A DNA stretch of 55,361 nucleotides from Lachnospiraceae bacterium (GCA_015258065.1 JABZIZ010000017.1:1-55361); one strand, 5' to 3'. Positions 8,600 to 18,446 are shown, numbered from the stretch's first letter. Program-made: numbers and translations. Notes: generated by a model from the letters alone, not told the origin.

Positions 8600-9106
8600 A
8601 TGGATACAAGGGAAACGGGATATATCGAACAGCTGGTACTCAACAGAGAGGATCGCAGAATGCAGTTTCTCTCCGTCTTTCTGATCGTTTTGGGAATCGC
8701 CTCTCTGATCATTCTGCTGCCGATCTCTTTGTTGTTTTTGCTTTTTACGGTACTTTGCTTTGTAGGGGCTTATCTCGCTTCATCCAGACAGGTGGTGGAG
8801 TACGAATACCTCTATTTTGACAAAGAAATCAGCATCGACCGGATTTTAAACCGCGCAAGGCGCAGGAAGGTCGGAGCCTATACGCTGGATCTCATGGAGA
8901 TCGTGGCGCCGGAGCACTCGCACACCCTGGATCCCTACCGGGAAAAGAAGGGAAAGGTAATCGATTGCAGAGGTTCTTCCGATGAAGAAGGTGCAAGGAA
9001 TTACATAGCGGTTTTGACCAATCAGGAAAAACTGCTTTTTACACCCGGCAGGGCAATGATTGATGCGATGCGCCAGAGAGAGCCACGCAAGGTGAGGTTG
9101 GATTAA
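8600..9106 (+). CDS. Small membrane protein, DUF6106-like
   Basis: A 168-residue protein with a short cytoplasmic N-terminus, two closely spaced hydrophobic helices at about 30-65 (ending GAYLASSRQ), and a soluble C-terminal half of mixed alpha/beta character. The order YEYLYFDKEISIDRILNRARRRK and a final LLFTPGRAMIDAMR resemble a family common in Lachnospiraceae that I recall as DUF6106; the label is from memory. The C-terminal domain may be a PH-like fold, which is inference. The gene begins 28 bases after aspartokinase and is followed by guaB, so it may be co-transcribed with either. No function is known to me. Confidence 0.7.
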   Translation: MDTRETGYIEQLVLNREDRRMQFLSVFLIVLGIASLIILLPISLLFLLFTVLCFVGAYLASSRQVVEYEYLYFDKEISIDRILNRARRRKVGAYTLDLMEIVAPEHSHTLDPYREKKGKVIDCRGSSDEEGARNYIAVLTNQEKLLFTPGRAMIDAMRQREPRKVRLD

Positions 9107-9190
9107 ATCACTCCCCCTCCGGGAGAGGCCGGAATACGATTAGGAAGCATACCAGAGGAAAAAAGACATCTTGTCGGGAAAGGAGAAAAA

Positions 9191-10645
9191 ATGGGGAAAA
9201 TCATTGGCGAAGGAATTACATTTGATGATATTTTGTTGGTTCCTGCCTATTCGGACGTACTGCCGAATGAAATTGACGTCAGCACCCAGCTCACCAAGAA
9301 GATTCATCTGAACATTCCCATGATGAGCGCAGGAATGGACACGGTCACCGAGCATAGGATGGCAATTGCCATGGCACGTCAGGGAGGCATCGGCATTATT
9401 CACAAGAATATGTCGATTGAGCAGCAGGCGGATGAGGTCGATCAGGTGAAGCGTTCGGAAAACGGCGTCATCAGCAACCCTTTTTCCCTGACACCGGAGC
9501 ATACGCTGAAGGATGCGGATGATCTGATGTCCAAATTTCGCATTTCCGGTGTGCCGATCACGGTGGGTAAAAAGCTGGTTGGAATCATTACGAACCGTGA
9601 TCTGAAATTCGAGGAAGATTATTCTCAAAAGATTTCCGATTGTATGACCAGTGAAAATCTGATCACCGCCAAACAGGGGATCACCCTGGAAAGTGCCAAG
9701 AAGATCCTTGCAAAATCCAAAAAGGAAAAGCTTCCGATTGTGGATGACGATTTCAATCTGGTAGGACTCATTACGATTAAGGACATCGAGAAATCGGTAA
9801 AATATCCGCTTTCTGCAAAGGATGCACAGGGGAGACTGCTCTGCGGAGCGGGAGTTGGCATTACCGCGAACGTCCTGGATCGTACTTCCGAGTTGGTGCG
9901 TGCCGGGGTGGATGTGGTGGTGCTGGATTCCGCACACGGACATTCTGAAAATGTCCTGCGCTGTGTGCGCATGATTAAAGAAAAATTCCCGGATTTGCAG
10001 TTGATCGCAGGGAATGTGGCGACGGCAAAGGCAACCAGAGATCTGATCGAGGCAGGGGCTGACTGCGTGAAGGTGGGAATCGGTCCCGGCTCCATTTGCA
10101 CCACAAGGGTGGTGGCAGGCATCGGTGTGCCGCAGGTTTCGGCTGTGATGAACTGTGCGGAAGAAGCGGACAAGAGCGGGATCCCGGTCATCGCGGACGG
10201 CGGCATCAAATTTTCCGGAGACATTACCAAGGCTCTGGCGGCAGGCGCCGGCATCATCATGATCGGCTCTCTTTTTGCAGGTTGTGATGAGGCGCCCGGC
10301 GACTTTGAATTGTATCAGGGAAGGAAATTCAAGGTATACCGCGGGATGGGTTCGATTGCGGCAATGGAAAGCGGATCGAAGGATCGCTATTTCCAGGAAA
10401 ATGCCAAGAAACTGGTGCCGGAAGGAGTGGAAGGGCGCGTCGCCTATAAAGGGACCCTGGAGGATACCATCTTCCAGCTCATTGGAGGTTTGCGTTCCGG
10501 CATGGGGTATTGCGGCTGTAAGAATATTGTGGAACTGCAAAGGAAGGCGGAATTTGTCAAGATATCACCGGCTGCTCTGAGAGAGAGTCATCCGCATGAT
10601 ATCCATATCACGAAAGAAGCGCCGAACTATTCGGTTGAGGAATAA
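9191..10645 (+). CDS. guaB: Inosine-5'-monophosphate dehydrogenase
   Basis: Oxidises IMP to XMP with NAD, the committed step of GMP synthesis. The 484 residues show the full layout: start of the TIM barrel (ITFDDILLVPAYSDVLP), a pair of CBS domains at about 95-205, then the catalytic loop GPGSICTTR with Cys303, followed by ADGGIKFSGDITKALAAGA and the mobile flap region (SKDRYFQE, VPEGVEGRVAYKG). All key residues are present. AAGGAG sits 6 bases before the ATG. The flanking genes are unrelated to purines, and no gua riboswitch was seen upstream. Confidence 0.97.
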   Translation: MGKIIGEGITFDDILLVPAYSDVLPNEIDVSTQLTKKIHLNIPMMSAGMDTVTEHRMAIAMARQGGIGIIHKNMSIEQQADEVDQVKRSENGVISNPFSLTPEHTLKDADDLMSKFRISGVPITVGKKLVGIITNRDLKFEEDYSQKISDCMTSENLITAKQGITLESAKKILAKSKKEKLPIVDDDFNLVGLITIKDIEKSVKYPLSAKDAQGRLLCGAGVGITANVLDRTSELVRAGVDVVVLDSAHGHSENVLRCVRMIKEKFPDLQLIAGNVATAKATRDLIEAGADCVKVGIGPGSICTTRVVAGIGVPQVSAVMNCAEEADKSGIPVIADGGIKFSGDITKALAAGAGIIMIGSLFAGCDEAPGDFELYQGRKFKVYRGMGSIAAMESGSKDRYFQENAKKLVPEGVEGRVAYKGTLEDTIFQLIGGLRSGMGYCGCKNIVELQRKAEFVKISPAALRESHPHDIHITKEAPNYSVEE

Positions 10646-10698
10646 AAGAAGACTTCTGACCTGTATCGCACACCCCTACGGGAGAAGATGAATATTCC

Positions 10699-13404
10699 AT
10701 GGAGCAGAATCCGTTTTTAAAGGGAAACTTCACCGAAGAACAGACACAGATGCTGGAAATGTGGCAGGATCATTTCTGTCAGCTGACCGGCGTTTGCGTC
10801 TGTGCTTTTGATGCTGCCGGAAATCGGCTCACCAGGCTTAGCGGAGAAGCGGAAGACCGGAAGCGGATGGAAGAAGTGGTGTCCATAGACCGGATGCGGA
10901 TGATTCACAACCGGATCCTGCAAAGCCCCTTGGAAGATCAGGCGGTGGAAAACACGGAGGCCGCCAACGTCAAGCTGGCAGTAGCGGCGATTCGGGACGC
11001 ACAGAGGCGGGTGATCCTTGATTTTGTTGTGATTGCCGTGTGTTCCGGAGCGGAGTCTGCCGATCTGCCCGTGACCAGACCGATGTTGGAAGGGGTGAAG
11101 AACTGCCTGTCGCAGGAGAAGCTGATTGCGGCGCTTGCGCTGATTCGCAGCACGATGTCTGCAGTTTTGGAACTGTTTTTTGACAAGGCAGAGGTCTTGC
11201 AGCAAAATGAAAATTATCGTAAGAATCAGGAAGAGATGAACCTCCAAAAGAGGCAGGCGGAGGCGATGACAAAGATCGTCTCTTTCCTGGATTCGGATGA
11301 GCCGATTGACAAGATCATGGAGCAGGAGATTGCTCACATCGGCTCCTTTTTAGGGCTTTCTCATGCCTTTGTGATGCACCTGCACAGGAGCGATCCGTTG
11401 ATTGATGTGAGTCTCCAGTGGTGCGCCGAGGGAGAAAGTGATATTTTTTCTAGGACCAGGGATCTGGAACATTATTGGTTTCTCAAAGAACCTTCGATTC
11501 AGGTGATCTCCGGGGAAGCGCAGATAACGGCAGCGGAAAGGGAAACTCTGGAGAAGTTAGGCATCCGGGCGCTTGCCGTCTGCCCGGTGCAGGTCAACGA
11601 GCAGCCCGCCTTTTACGCCTGTTTTGCGGAGTGCAGAAAAGAACACGTCTTCCGCACCGTGGAAATCAAATTCTTAACCGATGCGATTCGTATCCTGCAA
11701 AATATCATTACAAAGAGAAACCAGCGTAATTCCCTGGCAGGTTCCTATGCGGCGCTGGAGTCCATGCTGGACAATATCGGCTCTTCGATTTATGTGAGGG
11801 ATATCGAGACCAACCGCCTGCTGTTTGCCAATCGGTCGCTGCGAAGTCGCTTCTCCAAAGAATTAAAGGAAGGGACGCTCCAACAGCTCTTTGAAGGCGG
11901 CATCCCGTCGCAGAGTCATTCCGGAAACTGTGAGATTTATCATGAGGATCGCAACCACTGGTACGATCTCTATTATACCCGCATTAAGTGGGTGGACTAC
12001 CGGCCGGTTTTCCTCTGTGCGATCTATGATGTGACCGAAAAGAAGGTCTACCAGAGGAGGATTGAACAACAGGCTTACACAGACTTCCTGACAGGTCTTT
12101 ATAACCGCATGTGCTGCGAAAGAGACCTGGTGAAATACATTGAAGAGGCCAAGCGAACAGGGAGCAAGGGCGCCGTGCTGTATATGGATCTGGATGATTT
12201 CAAGCATATCAATGACGGACTTGGACATCAATACGGTGATCTGCTTCTGAAATCCATTTCCAAGGCGCTTTCCGAGACCGTCGGCATCCATAATAGCTGT
12301 TACCGGATGGGCGGAGATGAATTTGTCATCATTGTTCCTGCCAGAAGCTATCATCTCTTTGAAGAGATCATTGCCCATTTGCAGGATATTTTTTCCAGGC
12401 CGTGGCTGCTAAAGGATACCGATTATTACTGTACTATGAGCATGGGAACCGTGGATTTCCCGGAGGAAGGGACGACGGTGACCGAGCTGATCCAGAAGGC
12501 AGACATTGCCATGTACGAAGCGAAGAAGTCGGGAAAAAATCGGATTGCCAAATATTCCGATAATATCCAGACCCATTCCAGCAAGAGACTGGATATGGAA
12601 AAAAAGATGCGGGACGCTTCGCTTCGTGATTACGATGAATTTGAGGTCTATTTCCAGCCGATCGTGAATGCGCAGGAGGAAGGGACGCCCTGTGTCGGAG
12701 CAGAGGCACTTGCCAGATGGAATTCCAAGGACGGTTTTGTACCTCCTTCCGATTTTATCCCGTTGGCAGAATACCTGGGTCTGATCAATCCCATCGGCAA
12801 TCATGTATTAGAGGTGGCCTGTCTTCAGTGCAGGGAGTGGAACGACAGGGGGTATCCGGACTTTACCATCAACGTCAATCTATCGGTGGTGCAGCTCTTA
12901 CAGCCGGATATCATTGATGTCATTAAAAATGCCATCGAAAAATCCGGGATCCGTCCATCCAATCTCACCCTGGAAGTGACGGAGTCGTTAGCAATCAATG
13001 ACTTAGACCGCACGAAGTCCATTTTGAAGAGCATTAAGAATCTTGGGGTGAAGCTTGCACTCGATGATTTCGGAACCGGTTATTCGTCTTTAAATAATAT
13101 CCGTGTCCTTCCCTTTGATATCATCAAGGTAGACCAGAATTTCGTCAAAGACCTGACGGAGGATTCGTATTCACAGGCTTTCATCCGAATGATTGCAGAA
13201 CTGGCGGATGCCATTTCAGCCGATATCTGTGTAGAGGGAATCGAGACGGGGCAGCAGCTGAAGGTCTTAGAAGACATGAAGGTCAAGTTCATTCAGGGAT
13301 ATTATTTCAGTAAACCGATTACGAGAGAAGCATTTGAAAAAAAATACATCCGCCCCGTTTCAGGCGTGGCGAAGGAGAACAGAAAGAAGTCGGAGGAGCA
13401 ATGA
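10699..13404 (+). CDS. Cyclic-di-GMP signalling protein, PocR-like/GAF/PAS-GGDEF-EAL
   Basis: A 901-residue soluble protein that could both make and break cyclic di-GMP. The first 150 or so residues resemble a PocR sensory domain (MWQDHFCQLTGVCVCAFDAAGNRLT), a tentative match. A GAF-like domain follows at about 190-340 and a PAS-like segment at about 345-455. The GGDEF domain (about 460-620) keeps an exact GGDEF motif in RMGGDEFVII. The EAL domain (about 640-890) keeps EAL (GAEALARW), DDFGTGYSSL and the lysine of IIKVDQNFV. Both catalytic centres therefore look intact. No membrane helices are seen. It overlaps glnS by 4 bases, which suggests coupled translation. The input signal is unknown. 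Confidence 0.93.
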   Translation: MEQNPFLKGNFTEEQTQMLEMWQDHFCQLTGVCVCAFDAAGNRLTRLSGEAEDRKRMEEVVSIDRMRMIHNRILQSPLEDQAVENTEAANVKLAVAAIRDAQRRVILDFVVIAVCSGAESADLPVTRPMLEGVKNCLSQEKLIAALALIRSTMSAVLELFFDKAEVLQQNENYRKNQEEMNLQKRQAEAMTKIVSFLDSDEPIDKIMEQEIAHIGSFLGLSHAFVMHLHRSDPLIDVSLQWCAEGESDIFSRTRDLEHYWFLKEPSIQVISGEAQITAAERETLEKLGIRALAVCPVQVNEQPAFYACFAECRKEHVFRTVEIKFLTDAIRILQNIITKRNQRNSLAGSYAALESMLDNIGSSIYVRDIETNRLLFANRSLRSRFSKELKEGTLQQLFEGGIPSQSHSGNCEIYHEDRNHWYDLYYTRIKWVDYRPVFLCAIYDVTEKKVYQRRIEQQAYTDFLTGLYNRMCCERDLVKYIEEAKRTGSKGAVLYMDLDDFKHINDGLGHQYGDLLLKSISKALSETVGIHNSCYRMGGDEFVIIVPARSYHLFEEIIAHLQDIFSRPWLLKDTDYYCTMSMGTVDFPEEGTTVTELIQKADIAMYEAKKSGKNRIAKYSDNIQTHSSKRLDMEKKMRDASLRDYDEFEVYFQPIVNAQEEGTPCVGAEALARWNSKDGFVPPSDFIPLAEYLGLINPIGNHVLEVACLQCREWNDRGYPDFTINVNLSVVQLLQPDIIDVIKNAIEKSGIRPSNLTLEVTESLAINDLDRTKSILKSIKNLGVKLALDDFGTGYSSLNNIRVLPFDIIKVDQNFVKDLTEDSYSQAFIRMIAELADAISADICVEGIETGQQLKVLEDMKVKFIQGYYFSKPITREAFEKKYIRPVSGVAKENRKKSEEQ

Positions 13405-15071
13405 CAGAAGAAGGCAAAAGCAGAAATTTTATTGAAACGGAAATCGACAAAGATCTGGAGGCGGGTGTCTACGATCATGTGACCACCAGATTTCCACCGG
13501 AGCCGAACGGTTTTTTACATATCGGTCATGCCAAGAGCATTTTATTAAATTACGGACTGGCGAAGGAATATGGCGGAAAATTCCACCTTCGATTTGACGA
13601 TACGAATCCGACGAAGGAAAAAAGCGAATACATGGATGCGATCGTCGAGGATGTAGAGTGGCTGGGTGCGGATTTCGGAAATCAGGTGCTGCATGCTTCG
13701 GATTATTTCGTAGAAATGTTTGAAGATGCGCTGAAACTGATTCGGAACGGGAAGGCTTATATTTCCACCTTGACACCCGAAGAAATCAGGGAGTACAGAG
13801 GAACCCTCACGGAAGCGGGAAAGGAAGATCCGGGCAGGGAAAGAAGCGTGCAGGAGAACCTGAGGATGTTCGAGGAGATGCGCGCAGGTAGTGTGCCGGA
13901 CGGAGAGCGGACACTGCGAGCTCGAATTGATATGGCGTCTCCCAACATCAACATGCGGGATCCGATTCTCTACCGGGTTGCACACATGTCCCACCCCAAG
14001 ACGGGCGAGAAGTGGTGCATCTATCCGATGTATGATTTTGCACACCCGATCGAAGATGCCATTGAGAAAATCACGCATTCCATTTGTACGCTGGAATTTG
14101 AAGATCACAGACCGCTGTATGACTGGGTGGTGAGAGAATGCGGTTATACGCCGGGCGGCCCGAGACAGATCGAATTTGCCAAGCTCTATTTAACGAACGT
14201 GGTCACCGGCAAAAGATATATCAAGAAGCTGGTGGAAGAACAAATCGTAGACGGGTGGGACGACCCGAGGCTCGTGACCATTGCTTCTCTTCGAAGAAGA
14301 GGGTATACACCGGAATCCATTCGGATGTTTGTGGAACTGGGAGGTGTATCCAAGGCAAATTCTTCCACGGATATCGCCATGCTCGAATACTGCATCCGTG
14401 AGGATTTAAAATATAAGGCTCCCCGTATGCTGGCGGTCCTGGACCCGGTGAAACTCGTGATTGACAACTATCCGGAGGGACAGACCGAGATGCTTGAAAT
14501 CGAGAACAACAAGGAAGTTCCGGAAATGGGCAGTCGTCAGATCCCGTTTGGAAGAGAACTGTATATCGAGCGGGAGGATTTCATGGAGGAACCGCCAAAG
14601 AAATATTTCCGTCTTTTTCCCGGAAATGAAGTGCGCCTGATGAATGCTTACTTTGTCACCTGTACCGGTTGTGAGAAGGATGCGGACGGCAGGGTAAAAG
14701 TGGTGCATTGCACCTATGATCCGGAAACCAGGTCCGGTTCCGGCTTTTCTGCAAGAAAGGTGAAGGGTACCATTCACTGGGTATCGGCAAGCGAGTCCGT
14801 TTCCGCACAGGTGCGCCTGTACGAGAACATCGTGGATGAGGAAAAAGGGGTTTATAACGAGGAGGACGGAAGCGTCAATGTCAATCCGCATTCTTTAACA
14901 GTGGTGGAAGCGAAGTTAGAGAAGGCACTTGCGGATGCGAAAGCAGGGGATCGGTTTCAATTTGTGCGCAATGGGTATTTTTGTGTGGACAGTAAAGACT
15001 CGAAGGAGAGGCAGCCGGTGTTTAACCGGATCGTCTCACTGAAGAGCTCTTTTAAACTGCCGAAAGGATGA
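13401..15071 (+). CDS. glnS: Glutaminyl-tRNA synthetase
   Basis: Charges tRNA-Gln with glutamine. PPEPNGFLHIGHAKS contains the class I HIGH motif at residues 40-43. GWDDPRL...LRRRGYTPESIR and CIREDLKYKAPRMLAVLDPVKLVI are typical of GlnRS rather than GluRS, as is the C-terminal beta-barrel anticodon-binding region. The KMSKS loop is degenerate: VTGKR followed by YIKKLV stands where E. coli has VMSKR. The length of 556 is normal. It overlaps the GGDEF-EAL gene and the next gene by 4 bases each. Many Firmicutes lack GlnRS and use the Glu-tRNA amidotransferase route, so the gene marks a lineage that has acquired it. Confidence 0.96.
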   Translation: MTEEGKSRNFIETEIDKDLEAGVYDHVTTRFPPEPNGFLHIGHAKSILLNYGLAKEYGGKFHLRFDDTNPTKEKSEYMDAIVEDVEWLGADFGNQVLHASDYFVEMFEDALKLIRNGKAYISTLTPEEIREYRGTLTEAGKEDPGRERSVQENLRMFEEMRAGSVPDGERTLRARIDMASPNINMRDPILYRVAHMSHPKTGEKWCIYPMYDFAHPIEDAIEKITHSICTLEFEDHRPLYDWVVRECGYTPGGPRQIEFAKLYLTNVVTGKRYIKKLVEEQIVDGWDDPRLVTIASLRRRGYTPESIRMFVELGGVSKANSSTDIAMLEYCIREDLKYKAPRMLAVLDPVKLVIDNYPEGQTEMLEIENNKEVPEMGSRQIPFGRELYIEREDFMEEPPKKYFRLFPGNEVRLMNAYFVTCTGCEKDADGRVKVVHCTYDPETRSGSGFSARKVKGTIHWVSASESVSAQVRLYENIVDEEKGVYNEEDGSVNVNPHSLTVVEAKLEKALADAKAGDRFQFVRNGYFCVDSKDSKERQPVFNRIVSLKSSFKLPKG

Positions 15072-15823
15072 GAGTGATGGGGTTTATAGCAGATACGGAA
15101 GAAGAAAAGCCGGACGTTTATGATAAGCGCTATACCTGCCCGGTTTGTGAACAGGATTTTACCAGCAAAACCATGTTTGCCAGGAAAGTGCGGATTACCA
15201 AATACGACTATGATATGAGGCCGTTTTTTGCCACGACCAATCCGCAGAAGTATGAGATTGTCGTCTGCCCGCACTGCGGATATGCGGTGCATGAGAAATA
15301 TTTCGAGCCTTTGTCTGTGAAGAACCAGAAGAAGGTCAAGGAAGAAATCGCACCGCTCTTTGAAAATCTTTCCTGGGATGGGGACTTTTACACCTATGAG
15401 CAGGCAAAAAAAAGGATGGAAATGGCACTGGCCTGTTCTCAGGTAAAAGAGGCGAAGGCATCGGAAGAGGCTTATGTGCTCCTGCGCTATGCCTGGATCG
15501 TAAGAGCCCAGAGTGAGTCTGCTCCCGAGGATGAGGAACTTCAGAAGAAAAATCAGGTGCAGGAGAGAGAGTTGCGCATCCGTGCCTTGCAGAAGTTTCA
15601 GGAAGCCATGAATACGGAAGATTTTCCGATTGCGGGAATGGATCAGAGAACCTTTTATTTCATCCTTGCGGCGCTTCTTTACAGCATCGGTAAAAATGAA
15701 GAGTGCAGGAAACTGTTAAGTCGTCTGATCTTGATGCGTGGCAACGGTGTCAATTTGAAAAATCGGATTGAGCAGTTAAATGTACTGGCGACCAAGGCGA
15801 TGAAAGAGGATGCTGCTTCGTGA
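15068..15823 (+). CDS. DUF2225 family protein
   Basis: A 251-residue soluble protein. Two cysteine pairs, YTCPVCEQDF (about 23-32) and VVCPHCGYAVH (about 67-77), make a likely zinc site. The rest is helical and probably TPR-like, with repeated alanine- and leucine-rich helices and a KNEECRKLLSRLI-type helix near the end. The arrangement matches DUF2225, a family without an established role. ATG 15068 overlaps the glnS stop by 4 bases, and its own stop overlaps the start of the MocR gene by 4 bases. Confidence 0.88.
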   Translation: MRVMGFIADTEEEKPDVYDKRYTCPVCEQDFTSKTMFARKVRITKYDYDMRPFFATTNPQKYEIVVCPHCGYAVHEKYFEPLSVKNQKKVKEEIAPLFENLSWDGDFYTYEQAKKRMEMALACSQVKEAKASEEAYVLLRYAWIVRAQSESAPEDEELQKKNQVQERELRIRALQKFQEAMNTEDFPIAGMDQRTFYFILAALLYSIGKNEECRKLLSRLILMRGNGVNLKNRIEQLNVLATKAMKEDAAS

Positions 15824-17256
15824 ATGGCCTCGGGATTGCATTAAAGGGCGGGGCATGCTATTACGAACAGATTTATGAGGCCATTCGAAAGGATATCCTG
15901 ACAGGGAAGCTGCGTGCGGGAGAGCGGCTTCCCTCGACCCGTTTTCTGGCAGATTTTTTATCTGTTTCCAGGACGACGACATCAGCCGCCTATGACCAAC
16001 TTCTTTCCGAAGGCTATCTGGACGCCAGACCCAGAAAAGGATACTTTGTTTCGGATATTTCGCTTCTGTATAAGATGGAGGAGAAGGTGCAGGAGAAGGA
16101 GAAGCAGGACCCTTCTCCTCTTTCTTGTGCAAAGAAAGAAAAGAGGATTGATTTTTCTCCCCGGGCCATTGATATGAGCGCCTTTCCCTTTCCGACCTGG
16201 AAGAAGTTAATCAAAGAGGCCTTCTTAGAGGGGGGAGAGGGGCTGCTGTCACTGGGAGAGCAGCAGGGCGACCTTCCGCTCAGGGAAGCGATCTCGCACT
16301 ATTTGTCTCTTTCCCGCGGGGTTTCCTGCAATCCGTCCCGTATCGTCATCGGAGCCGGAGAGGATTACCTTCTCATGCTGCTTCGACAGATTCTGGGTAG
16401 AAGGCAGACTGCCATGGAGGAAGTCTCCTATGTGAGGGGAAGGGAGATTTTCAAGCGACTGGGGAATTCGGTGCTCCCGATCCCTATGGATGAAAACGGC
16501 ATGGTGCCGGAGCATTTGAGAAAAAGCAAGGCCAGCCTGGTCTTTCTGATGCCCGGTAGACAGTATCCCTGCGGACTTACAATGCCTGCCGGGAGAAGGG
16601 GAGAGTTGCTTGCCTGGGCGGAGGAGGAAGACGACCGCTTCCTGATTGAAGACGATTACGACTCGGAATTCCGCTACAGAGGTAGACCCGTTCCCTCGCT
16701 GCAGGGAATGGATAAAAGAGGACGTGTCATTTATATGGGGACTTTCTCCAAGGCAATCGCCCCAGCCATTCGCATCAGTTATATGGTGCTGCCGGAGACG
16801 CTACTCGGACGCTTTGCGCAAAACTGCTCCTGCTATTCCTGTACGGTGTCCAGACTGGATCAGGCAGTGCTGGGAAAGTTTCTGAGGGAAGGTTTTTTTG
16901 AACGCTATCTGAATAAGATGAGAAGACGGTATAAGCAGAAGCAGGAGCTGGTGATGGCGCAGACCGAGGCACTAAAAGAGAATTATGAATTAAAGGGTAC
17001 AGGTGCGGGACTCCATGTCCTGCTTTCAGAAAAGAAAACGATCTCTTCCTCCGCTGCGCTGATGAAGCGGGAGAAAAAGATCGCTCAGAAATTACAAAAA
17101 GCAGGGACCCTCGTCTATCCTCTGCATGAATTTGATTTGACGGGAGAAAGAACTTACTTGCAAAGACCCTCTCTGGTCTTGGGGTATGCGGGACTTACCG
17201 AAAATGAAATCAAGAAAGGCTGCACCATTTTACAGGAAGTACTGGCAGACCTGTAA
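15820..17256 (+). CDS. MocR/PdxR-type regulator (GntR wHTH fused to aminotransferase-like domain)
   Basis: The N-terminal 75 residues form a GntR winged helix (GKLRAGERLPSTRFLADFLSVSRTT). The remaining 400 or so form a fold-type I PLP domain, with IEDDYDSEFRYRGRPVPSLQ and the PLP lysine in GTFSKAIAPAIRIS. This is the MocR architecture, in which the enzyme-like domain acts as an effector sensor; known targets include PLP synthesis and GABA or taurine use. The GTG start at 15820 overlaps the previous stop (GTGA). No PLP synthesis gene is adjacent, so the target is not evident. It may also regulate itself. Confidence 0.93.
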   Translation: MNGLGIALKGGACYYEQIYEAIRKDILTGKLRAGERLPSTRFLADFLSVSRTTTSAAYDQLLSEGYLDARPRKGYFVSDISLLYKMEEKVQEKEKQDPSPLSCAKKEKRIDFSPRAIDMSAFPFPTWKKLIKEAFLEGGEGLLSLGEQQGDLPLREAISHYLSLSRGVSCNPSRIVIGAGEDYLLMLLRQILGRRQTAMEEVSYVRGREIFKRLGNSVLPIPMDENGMVPEHLRKSKASLVFLMPGRQYPCGLTMPAGRRGELLAWAEEEDDRFLIEDDYDSEFRYRGRPVPSLQGMDKRGRVIYMGTFSKAIAPAIRISYMVLPETLLGRFAQNCSCYSCTVSRLDQAVLGKFLREGFFERYLNKMRRRYKQKQELVMAQTEALKENYELKGTGAGLHVLLSEKKTISSSAALMKREKKIAQKLQKAGTLVYPLHEFDLTGERTYLQRPSLVLGYAGLTENEIKKGCTILQEVLADL

Positions 17257-17324
17257 GCGCAGTGTGAAGTAGCCCGCATGTAGAACGAATCCCTTGCCCT
17301 GCTTGCAACAAAGTTCTAAGAGAT

Positions 17325-17645
17325 TTAGTTCTGACTGCTACTTCCATCCTTCTCGTCGTTGAAGAATTCTTCGCTGTTCTCCAATTGATCTCCGCTTCCT
17401 GAAGAATTCGCTTCACCGGAAGAAGATTTCGCATTCTCTTCGTCATGAGAAGGCTCCAAATCGACATATTTGCGGGAAGGCGTTTCGTTCTCCGTCTCAA
17501 AATCATCGAAGTTGTCAAAATCATCATCAAAATCGTCTTCCAGAGCCTTGTCGCGTCTGGTCAGATAATAATAAGCGCCTGCGGCTGCAGCGCCTGCCAC
17601 TACACAAAAAGCCAAAAGCTTGCTGAATCCGTTATTCTTTGCCAT
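17325..17645 (-). CDS. Small acidic membrane-anchored protein
   Basis: 106 residues from ATG 17645; a TTG at 17651 is also possible, but AGGAAGG lies at better spacing for the ATG. One N-terminal helix (FSKLLAFCVVAGAAAAGAYYYL) is followed by a strongly acidic, low-complexity tail rich in Asp, Glu, Ser and Asn (EDDFDDDFDNFDDFETENE). Small proteins of this kind are common in Lachnospiraceae, often annotated as hypothetical. The tail would lie in the cytoplasm if the positive TRRDK stop-transfer rule applies. No function can be given. It converges with the MocR gene. Confidence 0.75.
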   Translation of the reverse strand: MAKNNGFSKLLAFCVVAGAAAAGAYYYLTRRDKALEDDFDDDFDNFDDFETENETPSRKYVDLEPSHDEENAKSSSGEANSSGSGDQLENSEEFFNDEKDGSSSQN

Positions 17646-17837
17646 TGCCAATCACCCTTCCTGACATCATGATCTGTTTTTCTGAAAATGTTCGTCCCCA
17701 TTGTAATACAGCTTCCCTCTGAATGGAAGAGAAAAATAAAAGAGACAAAAGAAAAAAACCGTTTTCCTGTGGCAAATCCGCGGCGGGGGTGCTATATTTG
17801 TGAATAGACTGTAAAGGTCAACGAGAAGGAGAGTCGA

Positions 17838-18446
17838 TTGAACGAAAAATTTTTCGACCTGAAAAAAGAAAAGCAGGATCGGATCATCAACGGCTGCATG
17901 AAGGTTTTCGCCTTCTGCGGTTATGCGCATGCTTCCACCGACGAAATGGTCCGGGAGGCACATATTTCCAAAGGTTTACTTTTCCACTACTTTGGAAGCA
18001 AATCCGGTTTGTACCATTTTCTCTATGATTATGCAGTAAGGTTTGTGACACTGGAAATCACAAGGAATACCGCTGCGGTAAAGGAGAATTTTTTTGCGGC
18101 GCAGGATGCGCTTCTCCTTGCCTGGTCGGATGCCATGCGCATCTACCCTTATGTACAGCTTTTTCTTCGAACGGCGGAGAAGGAGAGGGATCAGGCGGCC
18201 TTAGAAGAGATCAGAGAGAGGCGGGAGAATTTTCGGCTGTTAATGGGAGACTTAAATGATCACAGTACCATTGCAGAGAATATGGATCCGGAAAGCGAGC
18301 GCAAAATCCGCAGGATTGTCCAGTATACCCTGAGGGGGATCGCAGACGAGACCGACCATGAGCAGAGTGCGTGGCAGGATCGTTATCTGAGAGAGGCGTC
18401 GGATACGCTTGAAATCATCCGAAAGTTGGTTTTTTACGGAAATTAG
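17838..18446 (+). CDS. TetR-family transcriptional regulator
   Basis: 202 residues starting at TTG 17838, with AGGAG 6 bases upstream. The N-terminus carries the TetR helix-turn-helix: RIINGCMKVFAFCGYAHAST, then EMVREAHISKGLLFHYFGSK and GLYHFLYDYAV. The C-terminal ligand-binding part is helical and unassigned. malQ lies 90 bases downstream on the same strand, so the two may be co-transcribed; whether it regulates malQ, itself, or the divergent small membrane protein gene is not evident. Confidence 0.92.
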   Translation: MNEKFFDLKKEKQDRIINGCMKVFAFCGYAHASTDEMVREAHISKGLLFHYFGSKSGLYHFLYDYAVRFVTLEITRNTAAVKENFFAAQDALLLAWSDAMRIYPYVQLFLRTAEKERDQAALEEIRERRENFRLLMGDLNDHSTIAENMDPESERKIRRIVQYTLRGIADETDHEQSAWQDRYLREASDTLEIIRKLVFYGN

